From positions 1-26,705 of the forward strand of contig JAEYOL010000013.1 in NCBI GenBank assembly GCA_023411775.1: a DNA stretch of 26,705 nt, given 5' to 3'. The notes below the pieces were generated by a model. It was not told the origin of the DNA and did no database searches. It was given only the letters and a program-made list of their open reading frames with translations. Below, in pieces: positions 7,848-16,600 of the stretch. A program made the position numbers and the translations under genes. This DNA is from Bacteroidota bacterium (GTDB lineage Bacteria > Bacteroidota > Bacteroidia > Chitinophagales > Chitinophagaceae). Position 1 is the first letter of the stretch; each line of letters begins with the position of its first letter.

Positions 7848-8963
7848 ATGACTACCCGGGATATTATTTTTATATCATTATTACTGGCAGGCCTTGTTAG
7901 TTCCTGTAATAACGAAACTGAAGTCCGGGCGGCGGCTAAAGCCGAAAAAGATACCAGTCACTCCTGTATGGCTATCCCCCAACGTTTCGAGACCACAGAT
8001 ACAACTATGACAGTGACAGTTTCTTCGGACACTTCCACAGCAGGAATGCGATTTATTCCAGGTGGAATTTTTATGATGGGTGCCGATAATGACCAGGCCA
8101 GTGAGGATGAATATCCCAAGCACCAGGTACAGGTGAAGGGTTTTTGGATGGATGAAACCGAAGTAACAAATGCACAGTTTCAGAAATTCGTTGAAGCTAC
8201 AGGCTATGTCACTACCGCCGAACGAAAACCGGATTGGGAAGAACTGAAAAAAACACTGCCACCCGGAACACCCAAGCCGCCTGACAGTGTCTTAGTAGCA
8301 GCTTCACTTGTTTTCCGGCAAACAGAAGGGCCGGTTAACCTCAGGGACTACAACCAGTGGTGGTCATGGGTGAATGGAGCCAACTGGCGACAACCGCAGG
8401 GGCCTGGTAGCAGCATCATAGGGAAAGAAAATTTTCCCGTAGTCCATATAAGCTGGTACGATGCCATGGCCTATTGCAAATGGGCGGGAAAGCGACTGCC
8501 TACAGAGGCTGAATGGGAATACGCGGCACGTGGTGGCCTGGCAAATGCGGTCTATCCCTGGGGTAATGAACATGTAAATGCCGGTCGGCCGAAAGCTAAT
8601 AGCTGGGAAGGAAAGTTTCCTTATTTCAATGAAATGAAAGACGGGTTTGCTACGGCAGCACCGGTAAAATCTTTTGCGCCTAATGGATATGGATTGTATG
8701 ATATGGCAGGTAATGTGTGGGAGTGGTGCAGCGACTGGTACGATGCCGGTTACTATGCATCCCAGTCAAAACAGTTATCTGTCAATCCTGCGGGTCCAAC
8801 TAAGAGTTATGATCCCGAAGAAGAGTTTATGCCAAAGAAAAGTTTGAGAGGTGGAAGTTTTTTGTGCAATGACAGTTATTGTAGCGGTTATCGCGTTGCA
8901 CGACGTATGAAAAGCAGCCCTGACACAGGCCTCGAGCATACCGGGTTCAGATGCGTAAAGTAA
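7848..8963 (+). CDS. Lipoprotein formylglycine-generating enzyme (FGE/SUMF1 family sulfatase activator)
   Basis: This is a 371-residue protein with a lipoprotein signal (hydrophobic stretch, then SSC with Cys20 as the lipidation site). The FGE-sulfatase domain starts at about residue 64 (RFIPGGIFMMGAD). It includes the standard blocks ETEVTNAQF, RLPTEAEWEYAARGG, GNVWEWCSDWY and a C-terminal GFRC. The catalytic pair of true FGEs, Cys-x4-Cys, is present at Cys340 and Cys345 within GGSFLCNDSYC, as in human SUMF1. Most bacterial domain relatives lack this pair. It is therefore predicted to convert the sulfatase active-site Cys to formylglycine using oxygen and copper. Lipid anchoring places it outside the cytoplasm. 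A Cys-type sulfatase lies two genes downstream. A non-catalytic FGE-domain protein is the alternative, but the cysteines argue against it. Confidence 0.85.
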   Translation: MTTRDIIFISLLLAGLVSSCNNETEVRAAAKAEKDTSHSCMAIPQRFETTDTTMTVTVSSDTSTAGMRFIPGGIFMMGADNDQASEDEYPKHQVQVKGFWMDETEVTNAQFQKFVEATGYVTTAERKPDWEELKKTLPPGTPKPPDSVLVAASLVFRQTEGPVNLRDYNQWWSWVNGANWRQPQGPGSSIIGKENFPVVHISWYDAMAYCKWAGKRLPTEAEWEYAARGGLANAVYPWGNEHVNAGRPKANSWEGKFPYFNEMKDGFATAAPVKSFAPNGYGLYDMAGNVWEWCSDWYDAGYYASQSKQLSVNPAGPTKSYDPEEEFMPKKSLRGGSFLCNDSYCSGYRVARRMKSSPDTGLEHTGFRCVK

Positions 8964-9099
8964 ACAGACAGCGCTGCCGCTAATAAGTATCTATTGAGTG
9001 AAAGATGTAGTGCATCCGGAGAACTTATTTATCAAAAGGATGACGCATTATTCTTGCATCCTGATATTTTCCTGAATTTTGATTAACCATAATTCATGT

Positions 9100-9933
9100 A
9101 TGAAAAAAATAATTACGCTTGCGTTTCTCCTGGCCGCGATCAGCGGTCTTGCACAAAAACAAATAAAACCACGTAAATGGGTAAAGCTATTTAATGGTAA
9201 AAACCTGGACGGCTGGACAGTCAAGATCAAAGATTACCCGGTCAACCAAAACTTCGGGAATACATTTCGCGTTGAGAATGGTGCTATCAAGGTGAGTTAT
9301 GACCAGTATGGCGGACAGTTCAAAGAAAGGTTTGGCCATATGTTTTACAAGAAAAAATTTTCCTCTTACCTGCTCGTAGTGGAATACCGGTTTACCGGGG
9401 ATCAGATCAGCGACGGTCCCGGCTGGGCATTTCGCAATAGCGGGATGATGCTGCATGGACAATCACCGGAATCCATGGCACTGGACCAGGATTTCCCGAT
9501 TTCCATGGAAGCGCAGTTACTGGGTGGTAATGGTAAAGACAACAGAACGACCAACAACTTGTGTACACCTGGAACTAATGTAGTGATGGATGGCAAACTA
9601 TTTACACCCCATTGTGTCAACTCTTCATCCAAAACATATCACGGTGATCAATGGGTGACTGCGCAGGTACTGGTATTAGGCGATTCTATCGTAAAGCATA
9701 TTGTAGAAAAAGATACGGTGCTGGTTTACGGGAAACCGCAATATGATGGCAACGATAAATGGGTGCAACAGGCTGGACTCAAAGGTGGAGAATTGATCAG
9801 TGAAGGCACTATTTCGCTGCAAAGTGAAAGCCACCCGGTTGAATTCCGCAGGGTGGAGCTGCTCGACCTTAAAAAGTATATGAACAAACCTAAGAAATTA
9901 AAAAAGGTTTTGGGTATGCTTAAAAACAGGTAA
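9100..9933 (+). CDS. Secreted DUF1080 protein (3-keto-disaccharide hydrolase family)
   Basis: This is a 277-residue protein. The start chosen is ATG 9100, which gives a clean signal peptide (MKKIITLAFLLAAISGLAQ); the frame is open further up to a TTG at 9079, but that adds a charged extension. The mature protein is a single DUF1080 (PF06439) concanavalin-like beta-sandwich. It begins with the family motif FNGKNLDGW (residues 31-39), followed by SGMMLHGQSPE in the middle and QSESHPVEFRRVEL near the end, the usual closing strand. Some members hydrolyse 3-keto-glycosides; many remain uncharacterised. It lies between the sulfatase activator and the sulfatase, with gaps of about 130 nt on both sides, so it may have its own promoter. 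A role in binding or cleaving the sulfated glycan is inferred only from position. Confidence 0.8.
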   Translation: MKKIITLAFLLAAISGLAQKQIKPRKWVKLFNGKNLDGWTVKIKDYPVNQNFGNTFRVENGAIKVSYDQYGGQFKERFGHMFYKKKFSSYLLVVEYRFTGDQISDGPGWAFRNSGMMLHGQSPESMALDQDFPISMEAQLLGGNGKDNRTTNNLCTPGTNVVMDGKLFTPHCVNSSSKTYHGDQWVTAQVLVLGDSIVKHIVEKDTVLVYGKPQYDGNDKWVQQAGLKGGELISEGTISLQSESHPVEFRRVELLDLKKYMNKPKKLKKVLGMLKNR

Positions 9934-9989
9934 TACGCAGTTATAGTCGGCTCGTCTTTGAGTGCTCATCCTCCTGTAACACGATTGAG

Positions 9990-10002
9990 CAACCGTTTGC
10001 AT
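9990..10002. promoter_or_regulatory. Candidate LacI-family operator upstream of the sulfatase
   Basis: The sequence CAACCGTTTGCAT is identical to the site before the FHS permease. Here it extends to GCAACCGTTTGC (9989-10000), matching its own reverse complement at 10 of 12 bases. It ends 61 bp before the sulfatase ATG. The regulator is not encoded in the window. Confidence 0.4.
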
Positions 10003-10063
10003 ATAAAAGTGGTAGACTAATGTTTTAAATTCACGCAAAATTAGTTTTACCTATTCGTCTACT

Positions 10064-11581
10064 ATGCAGAAACGAAGTTGCTGTCCATACATTGTACAAC
10101 TCCTGCTGACAGGCATATGCATCCTGTATACATGGATGGCGACGGCGCAATCAGTTTCGAAGAATTTGCCAAATATCATTTATATCTATGCTGATGATCT
10201 TGGATATGGCGAATTGGGTAGCTATGGTCAGCAGAAAATAAAAACACCCCAGCTCGACCGGCTGGCGGAGGAAGGTATACGGTTCACGCAGCACTATGCC
10301 GGTGCACCTGTATGCGCACCATCCAGGGCCATGCTGATGACAGGTAAGCATGCAGGCCATTCATATATACGTGGCAACTACGAACTCGGTGGATTTGGTG
10401 ATGATGAAGAAGGCGGACAGATGCCGCTGCCTGAAGGCATTTTCACTCTGCCCAAAATGTTGAAGCAGGCTGGGTATATCACGGGTATGTCAGGCAAGTG
10501 GGGGTTGGGTATGGCTGGAACTAGTGGTGATCCGCTGAAGCATGGGTTCGATTACTATTATGGCGTACTTGATCAAAAGCAGGCACATAATTATTATCCC
10601 ACGCATCTTTGGGAGAATAGTCGTTGGGATACACTAAATAATCCAGTGATCACCGTACACAGAGCTATCGACCCCGGAACAGCTACGCAGAGTGACTTTG
10701 ATTATTTTAAGGGCCGGGATTATTCGATAGATAAAATGACTGCGAAAGCACTTGGATTTATTGACAAACATAGGGGCCAACGTTTTTTTCTTTACCTGCC
10801 CTACACATTGCCTTACGTATCCCTGCAGGTGCCTGATGAAGCCTTGGAGCCATACCTTGGGCAATTTGAAGAGAAGCCATACCATGGACAGAAAGGATAT
10901 GCTTCACATAAATATCCACGCTCAGCGTATGCTGCAATGGTAACTTATCTTGACAAACAGGTAGGACTAATCATGGCAAAGATCAAAGAAGCCGGATTGG
11001 ATAATAATACCATTATCATGTTTTCCAGTGACAATGGTTCATCGGTAGAAGGCGGCGCTGATCCTGATTTTTTTAACGCCAGTGGTGGTTTGCGTGGGAC
11101 AAAAAGAGATTTGTTTGAAGGTGGCATCCGCGTTCCTTTCCTGGCGCGATGGCCGGGTCATATCAAACCGGGATCGGTATCAGATCATGTTTCTACGCAG
11201 TATGATTTGCTGGCTACGCTGGCTGAACTATGCGGTGGTAAAATACATGGTGATACGGATGGTATTTCCTTTCTGCCGGCATTGATCGGGAATAACGCAT
11301 CACAAAAATCACATGAATATTTGTATTTCGAGTTTCCCGAGAAAGGTGGGCAGGTGGCCATCCGCTTGGGAAAGTGGAAGGGTATTCGCACCGATGTGAA
11401 AAAAGACCGCAAAGCTGCATGGCAATTATATGATCTATCAACCGATCGTGCTGAGACAAAAAACCTGGCTCACCAGCATCCCGAGATCATTAGCAAGATG
11501 GAGGAAATACAAAAACGGGAGCACCAGCATTCTCATATACGGGAATGGGAGTTTATTGATCCAAAATTTAGTGAGAAATAA
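10064..11581 (+). CDS. Secreted Cys-type sulfatase (arylsulfatase family)
   Basis: This is a 505-residue alkaline-phosphatase-fold sulfatase. The N-terminus is hydrophobic and ends in ATAQS (about residue 30), consistent with export. Metal-binding Asp44-Asp45 are in YADDLGYGE. The signature CAPSR (Cys84 to Arg88) in APVCAPSRAMLMTGK is the Cys-x-Pro-Ser-Arg sequence that is converted to formylglycine. SSDNGSS carries the second metal-binding Asp-Asn pair, and the C-terminus has the common LYDLSTDRAE segment. It removes sulfate esters from a glycan. The FGE upstream can activate it and a kinase of the N-acetylhexosamine type follows 12 nt later, so a sulfated amino sugar such as 6-sulfo-GlcNAc or GalNAc is a reasonable but unproven substrate. 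A LacI-like operator lies upstream. Confidence 0.9.
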   Translation: MQKRSCCPYIVQLLLTGICILYTWMATAQSVSKNLPNIIYIYADDLGYGELGSYGQQKIKTPQLDRLAEEGIRFTQHYAGAPVCAPSRAMLMTGKHAGHSYIRGNYELGGFGDDEEGGQMPLPEGIFTLPKMLKQAGYITGMSGKWGLGMAGTSGDPLKHGFDYYYGVLDQKQAHNYYPTHLWENSRWDTLNNPVITVHRAIDPGTATQSDFDYFKGRDYSIDKMTAKALGFIDKHRGQRFFLYLPYTLPYVSLQVPDEALEPYLGQFEEKPYHGQKGYASHKYPRSAYAAMVTYLDKQVGLIMAKIKEAGLDNNTIIMFSSDNGSSVEGGADPDFFNASGGLRGTKRDLFEGGIRVPFLARWPGHIKPGSVSDHVSTQYDLLATLAELCGGKIHGDTDGISFLPALIGNNASQKSHEYLYFEFPEKGGQVAIRLGKWKGIRTDVKKDRKAAWQLYDLSTDRAETKNLAHQHPEIISKMEEIQKREHQHSHIREWEFIDPKFSEK

Positions 11582-11593
11582 GAAATATACTTT

Positions 11594-12661
11594 TTGAATA
11601 GAATAGTGGAAAAGCTACATAATATATTACCGGCGTATGGACTTCTCGATGAATCATCGGAGATCGAAGCCTTTGGTACAGGTTTGATCAATCACACATG
11701 GAAGATTAGATCTGGTGGGGAATCTTTTATTCTCCAAAAAGTCAATAGCACAGTTTTTAAAGAGCCGGCAGATATAGCATATAATATCCGTCTCGTCGCA
11801 GATCACCTGGAAAAACATCATCCTGAATATCGTTTTGTCGCTCCTATGAAGACACTAAAAGGCGAGGAGATGGTTTACCGGGCTGACCAGGGTTATTACC
11901 GGTTGTTTCCTTTTGTACCGGGTTCGCATTCAAAAGATGTGGTGGGAGCACCCGAACAGGCATACGAAGCAGCGAAACAATTTGGAAGGTTTACAAAATT
12001 GCTGCATGGATTAGACACAAGCCAGCTTAAAATAACCATTCCCTGTTTTCACGATCTGGTTTTACGCTACGAACAATTCCTCCGGGCGCTGGCGAATGGC
12101 AACCAGCAGCGGGTTAATGAGTCGTCCAACCTGGTGAGCTTTATGATTTCTAATGCTGATATTGTTTCGGAGTACAGGAATATCAAAACGAACCCGGAAT
12201 TTAAACTTCGTGTGACTCACCATGACACCAAGATCAGTAATGTTTTATTTGATGATCATGGAAATGGTATCTGCGTGATTGACCTCGATACGGTAATGCC
12301 GGGTTATTTTATCAGCGATCTTGGCGATATGATGCGTACTTACCTATCACCGGTTAGTGAGGAAGAAAAAGATACCGACCGGATCTTTATCCGCGAAGAT
12401 TTTTATAAAGCCATTGTACAGGGCTATTACAACGAGATGAAGGATGAATTGACCAGTATTGAGAAAAAATATTTCTTTTATGCCGGCACATTTATGATCT
12501 ACATGCAGGCCCTGCGGTTTCTTACTGATTTTCTCAATAATGATGTCTACTATGGCGCGAAGTATCCAAGACACAACCTGGTTAGAGCAAGGAACCAAAT
12601 GGTGTTGCTAAAAAGGATGATGGAGAAGAAGGACTTGTTAGAGAGATCTATTGAACTTTAG
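11594..12661 (+). CDS. APH-fold sugar kinase, N-acetylhexosamine 1-kinase-like (NahK type)
   Basis: This is a cytoplasmic phosphotransferase of about 350 residues with the aminoglycoside-phosphotransferase/choline-kinase fold. The catalytic loop is HHDTKISNVLF, with the catalytic Asp at residue 211 and the metal-binding Asn six residues after it. The following IDLDTVMPG carries Asp230 and Asp232 for Mg-ATP. The HDTK and VIDLDTVMPG pair closely resembles bifidobacterial N-acetylhexosamine 1-kinase. That enzyme makes GlcNAc/GalNAc-1-phosphate; homoserine or choline kinases of the same fold are alternatives. There is no ATG at the start: TTG 11594 (12 nt after the sulfatase stop) or GTG 11606 are the possible starts. 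The tight spacing indicates one operon with the sulfatase, so the sugar freed by desulfation and cleavage is a likely substrate. Confidence 0.78.
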   Translation: MNRIVEKLHNILPAYGLLDESSEIEAFGTGLINHTWKIRSGGESFILQKVNSTVFKEPADIAYNIRLVADHLEKHHPEYRFVAPMKTLKGEEMVYRADQGYYRLFPFVPGSHSKDVVGAPEQAYEAAKQFGRFTKLLHGLDTSQLKITIPCFHDLVLRYEQFLRALANGNQQRVNESSNLVSFMISNADIVSEYRNIKTNPEFKLRVTHHDTKISNVLFDDHGNGICVIDLDTVMPGYFISDLGDMMRTYLSPVSEEEKDTDRIFIREDFYKAIVQGYYNEMKDELTSIEKKYFFYAGTFMIYMQALRFLTDFLNNDVYYGAKYPRHNLVRARNQMVLLKRMMEKKDLLERSIEL

Positions 12662-12700
12662 TACGTTGATAATGGACGAATATTTGCCCTGTGAAAATTA

Positions 12701-12755
12701 GTATCCAGCATCCAGTATCCAGCATCCAGCATCCAGTATCCAGTATCCGGCATCC
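12701..12755. repeat. Heptamer tandem array, eight units of G(T/C)ATCCA
   Basis: Eight consecutive 7-bp units alternate between GTATCCA and GCATCCA, the last ones slightly degraded (ATCCG, truncated end). The array fills most of the gap between the convergent kinase and GntR genes and overlaps the GntR stop codon by one base. Such arrays change length by slipped-strand replication. No role in termination is visible because there is no stem-loop. Confidence 0.75.
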
Positions 12756-13480
12756 TAACCAGGAATGATCTCTTTATCAAACAGCCGCGCAAAATGATTC
12801 TCTAAATGCTGGCGCATACCGATCCTAAACTCTTCCGGTGTACCTGTTTCAAGAATATCAACCAGCTCTTTATGTGAAACGAACATTCTCATGGCGGTTT
12901 GTTTCTTTAGCAACCCGCTATGATGGACATAATCAAAAATCGGCAGCAACATCTTCTGAAATTTTTTCATCGTTTTATTGCCGGTGATCTCGTAGAGCTT
13001 GCCATGAAAAGCGATCTCATGTTCAATATTGAATAAATGGAACTGCGTAGCCGGTGGCTCGGTACTAACGATCTCTTTTAATTCTTCAATATCCGCCTTT
13101 GTGATCCGCTGGTATAGCAGGTCGGCCATACCGATCTCCAGTACTAGCCTGATCTCAAACATCTCCCGCAAAGTCTCCTGGTCGAGAATATGAGGATTCA
13201 TACTCTTGCCCATGATACCAAACAGATCGGGACTCGTGATCACCGCGCCTTTCTTCTTTTTGGATTCAATAAGCCCCATGGTACGCAGTCGAAGAAGTGC
13301 TTCCCTGATGACGGTGCGACTAACACCCAGCAATTCGGCTAATTCGAGTTCCTTGGGAATGGAATCACCTACTTTTAACTTCCGCTCCTGGAGAAGATTC
13401 ACCAGGTTAGCTTCTACACGGTCTACCAGGGAACTGGTATCCACTGATTTCAGGTTATCCTTTAATGCTGCAAGATTCAT
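12755..13480 (-). CDS. FadR-subfamily GntR transcriptional regulator of the sialic acid locus
   Basis: This is a 241-residue regulator. Residues about 18-85 form a GntR winged helix, with helix-turn-helix LAELLGVSRTVIREALLRL. Residues about 100-235 form an FCD effector domain with the conserved metal-site histidines His159, His203 and His225. E. coli NanR, which binds Neu5Ac, has the same architecture, so sialic acid or a breakdown product is the likely ligand. The gene is divergent from the susC of the sialic acid locus. Its own -7 element (TAACTTTG, complement of 13501-13508) matches the consensus exactly and is followed after 2 bp by a palindromic site (13484-13498). The same palindrome lies at the susC promoter, so it probably represses both. 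Specificity is inferred from position. Confidence 0.87.
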   Translation of the reverse strand: MNLAALKDNLKSVDTSSLVDRVEANLVNLLQERKLKVGDSIPKELELAELLGVSRTVIREALLRLRTMGLIESKKKKGAVITSPDLFGIMGKSMNPHILDQETLREMFEIRLVLEIGMADLLYQRITKADIEELKEIVSTEPPATQFHLFNIEHEIAFHGKLYEITGNKTMKKFQKMLLPIFDYVHHSGLLKKQTAMRMFVSHKELVDILETGTPEEFRIGMRQHLENHFARLFDKEIIPG

Positions 13481-13483
13481 ATA

Positions 13484-13498
13484 ATATGTATGACTTAA
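13484..13498. promoter_or_regulatory. GntR-type operator at the gntR promoter
   Basis: The sequence ATATGTATGACTTAA has the GT-N3-AC core of FadR-type operators and matches the reverse complement of the susC-side site at 13 of 15 bases. It lies between the -7 element of the gntR promoter and the gntR start codon (3 bp away), so a bound dimer would block initiation. It is probably autoregulatory. Confidence 0.6.
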
Positions 13499-13500
13499 TA

Positions 13501-13531
13501 CAAAGTTAGCTAAAGCGTCAGTAGGTCTAAA
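13501..13531 (-). promoter_or_regulatory. Promoter of the GntR regulator gene
   Basis: On the minus strand TAACTTTG (13501-13508) is an exact TAnnTTTG match. TTTA (13528-13531), one base from TTTG, lies 19 bp upstream. The predicted leader is only about 15 nt and consists largely of the operator. Confidence 0.55.
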
Positions 13532-13595
13532 ATACTAAATTCCTGGACTAAATTTTACATTGATTATTAACCAATTAAAAAAAATTCAAAAAATA

Positions 13596-13628
13596 TTTGG
13601 ATATGAAACGTAATTGTCGTTAACTTTA
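13596..13628 (+). promoter_or_regulatory. Promoter of the susC-susD sialic acid operon
   Basis: TTTG (13596-13599) and TAACTTTA (13621-13628, one mismatch to TAnnTTTG) are spaced by 21 bp, as in Bacteroidota sigma-ABfr promoters. Transcription should begin inside the adjoining palindrome and leave a leader of roughly 40 nt before the susC ATG. Confidence 0.6.
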
Positions 13629-13643
13629 TTATGTCATACATAA
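13629..13643. promoter_or_regulatory. GntR-type operator at the susC promoter
   Basis: TTATGT-CAT-ACATAA is a perfect palindrome with 6-bp arms around a 3-bp spacer and the FadR-family GT-N3-AC core. It directly abuts the -7 element and covers the expected transcription start. Its relative lies at 13484-13498 before the regulator gene. Confidence 0.65.
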
Positions 13644-13672
13644 TACTTCATTAAATCAAAAAAATTGCTTGT

Positions 13673-16600
13673 ATGAGGACTGCATGTTTCAAATTAGGAA
13701 TGCTGATCAGTTTTATGCTGATGGCGGCTTCTGTGTGGGCACAGGGTAAAAAAGTTTCCGGGACCATTCGGTCACAGGAGGGTGGACAACCTCTCCCGGG
13801 GGTAAGTGTAACCGTTAAAGGAAAAATAACGGGCACCCAAACTAATTCAGCCGGGGAATATTCTATCGACGTCACTGATGGAGATGTACTGGTATTTAGT
13901 TATGCCGGTTTTGCCACAGTTGAACAGCCTGTCGGAAGTTCATCAACGATTGATCTGACCTTACAACCTGGTGCCAGTTCAAAACTTGAGGAAGTAGTGG
14001 TAGTGGGTTATGGTACCGCACGACGTTCCAAGATCACTTCGTCGGTGGCTAAGCTGGATGCAAAAATTCTCGAGACCGGATTGCGTTCCAACCCTGCACA
14101 GGCGCTTGCAGGGACTATTCCGGGTCTGAGGGTAGCTACCGGCACCGGTCGCCCGGGTTCTCTTCCTTCCATCGTACTACGCGGTGGTACAAATTTCGAT
14201 GGTTCGGGAAGTCCCCTGATATTGATGGATGGGCAGGTAAGAAGCTCACTCAGCGATATCAACCCCGAGGATATCGGAAGTATTGAAGTATTAAAAGACG
14301 CTTCGGCAACTGCTATCTATGGAGCAAGAGCCAGTAATGGTGTGATCCTGATCACTTCCAAAAGAGGTAAAACAGGTCAATCTTCCGTCAACGTGAATGT
14401 AAGAAGGGGTACCAGTTTTCTCAATGTTCCTTATAACTTTCTAAGCGCTGAAGACTATATCAAATGGAGCCGGATGGGCGTCGTACAGGCGATCATCAAT
14501 GGCACCAATGGTACAATTGCTTCCAATACGGCACTCTCAGGTGTAGGTCCCAGGGCAACAGGCAATCTCTATAAAGATCCTGTAACCGGCGCTATCCTCG
14601 ATGGCAACTACGATAACCGCGCCGTGTGGAGCGTGATGCGCTTGAATGATATTAACCGCGAGTTACTTAGTCAGCCAGGCTGGAAGCAAATGAAAGATGC
14701 GGTACCGACTGACGCAAATGGTAACTACGATCCAAATGGCACTTATGCCGACCTGATATATAAAGATTTTAACTACGGTGATTATGGTCTGCACGACAGG
14801 GCCACCATCCAGGAATATAACGTGGGATTTAGTGGTGGTAATGACCGCGGCGCTTATTTCGCCAACCTGGGATATTATGATGAAGACGGTTTATCTCTGA
14901 AAACTTTTTATAGGCGTCTGACCTTTACGCTTAATGGCGATTACAAGATAAAAGACTGGCTGAAATCTGAAAGCAGCCTTCAGTTCAATAAAGCCAATTG
15001 GCGTGATCAGACATTACAGAATGGTGAATCGAACTACTGGGGTCGTATGCTTTCAGCACCCCCCACGATGCGTGGAACAAATGCTAACGGAGAATTCATT
15101 CTTGGTCGTGATGCCAACGATGGTAATCCGCTTGTAAACATCGACAAATACAAACGCGATAACCAATCCGACAAATTCACGCTTGGCCAATCCTTCAGGG
15201 TCGACATTATGAAAGATCTCTACCTTAAACTTGGCGGAATCTGGATGTATGATGAAGAAGTAGGTGAATCTTTCAACCGCGATTTCCGTACAGGTTTGCT
15301 TAGCCTCACCAACCCCAATAATGGCTGGAACCGTACAAGGGCCTCTAACGCATGGTTTGACAGAACGATTCGCCAAACCTATAATGCAATCCTCAACTAT
15401 GAACTGAACTTCCTCGGTAAGAATAATATCGCGGCAATGGCAGGTTTCGAATACTACAATGCTTACTCAAGCGGTATCAGTGCTTCGGGAAGCCAGGCTC
15501 CTACAGATGACTTCTCAGATTTGCAATACACCCTCAATAATGCCACTACTCAAACACGTGGTACGGATACCTATCACAACCGTGACCGTATACTTTCGGG
15601 TTTTGGACGCCTGCTTTATGATTGGGACGGCAAATACCTTGCAAGCTTCACGATTCGCAGAGACGGTGTGTCAAGGCTTAATGGCGATAATCAATACGGC
15701 AATTTCCCCGCTGCTTCAGTGGGCTGGTTAATTCACCGTGAAAATTTCATGTCTTCAACCCGAGGTTGGTTGTCATACATGAAATTGAGAGCCAGCTGGG
15801 GTAAAAATGGTAATATAGGTATCGGAACCAGCAATGCCGTGGGACTCTATGAAGTACAAGGCGCCTATGGTTCGCAGAATCCTTACAATGGAAACATTGG
15901 ATTCCTGCAAACAAGTCTTGCGAATCCTTCACTGCGTTGGGAAAAAACGAATACAACCGAAGTTGGTGCAGACATGGGCTTTTTCAACAATCGCCTAAAT
16001 GCTTCGATCGCCTATTATAACCGGATAACCGATGATAAACTTGCGCTGGTAAACCTGCCCACTTCATCAGGCTTCTCAACAATCAGAACTAATAATGGTA
16101 GCATGCGCAACCGTGGTGTGGAGTTGGATGCGAGCTACAAAATTCTACAGCGCAAAGATTTTAGCTGGCAGGTGAGTGCTAACGCGGCGTGGAACAAGAA
16201 CACTGTGCTCAAACTGCCTTTCAACGGTAATCCCAACAACAGGCAGGATGGAACGCAGATCTATGATCCGAGAACCGGGCAGGTTATCTGGGTAGGTGGA
16301 TTGCAGGAAGGCCAGGAATGGGGTGAACTCTTTGGCTTCGTTGCAGAGGGAATTATCCGTACACAAAAAGATCTCGACAATTACAACAAATTTGATGAAG
16401 CCGCCAAGCAGGCTTATCAAAATGGTGGGGCCGGACGTGGTGTGGCCAGCCAGCAACTGATCCAGCAATATAATCTCAATGCCGGCCGGCCGGCTAATAA
16501 CCCACTCTACGTTGCCACACAACTGGGTGATGTGATGTGGAAGGATATTGATAACAACGATACAATTGATTATCGCGACAGGGTTTCACTTGGACGCACC

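Noticed and set aside
9037..9062. Inverted repeat AGGATG / CATCCT between the FGE and DUF1080 genes as a terminator
   Set aside because: The stem is only 6 bp with a 14-nt loop and no T-run follows.
10042..10049. TAGTTTTA as a -7 element for the sulfatase
   Set aside because: It has one mismatch and no TTTG-like element at the required distance; too weak to list as a feature.
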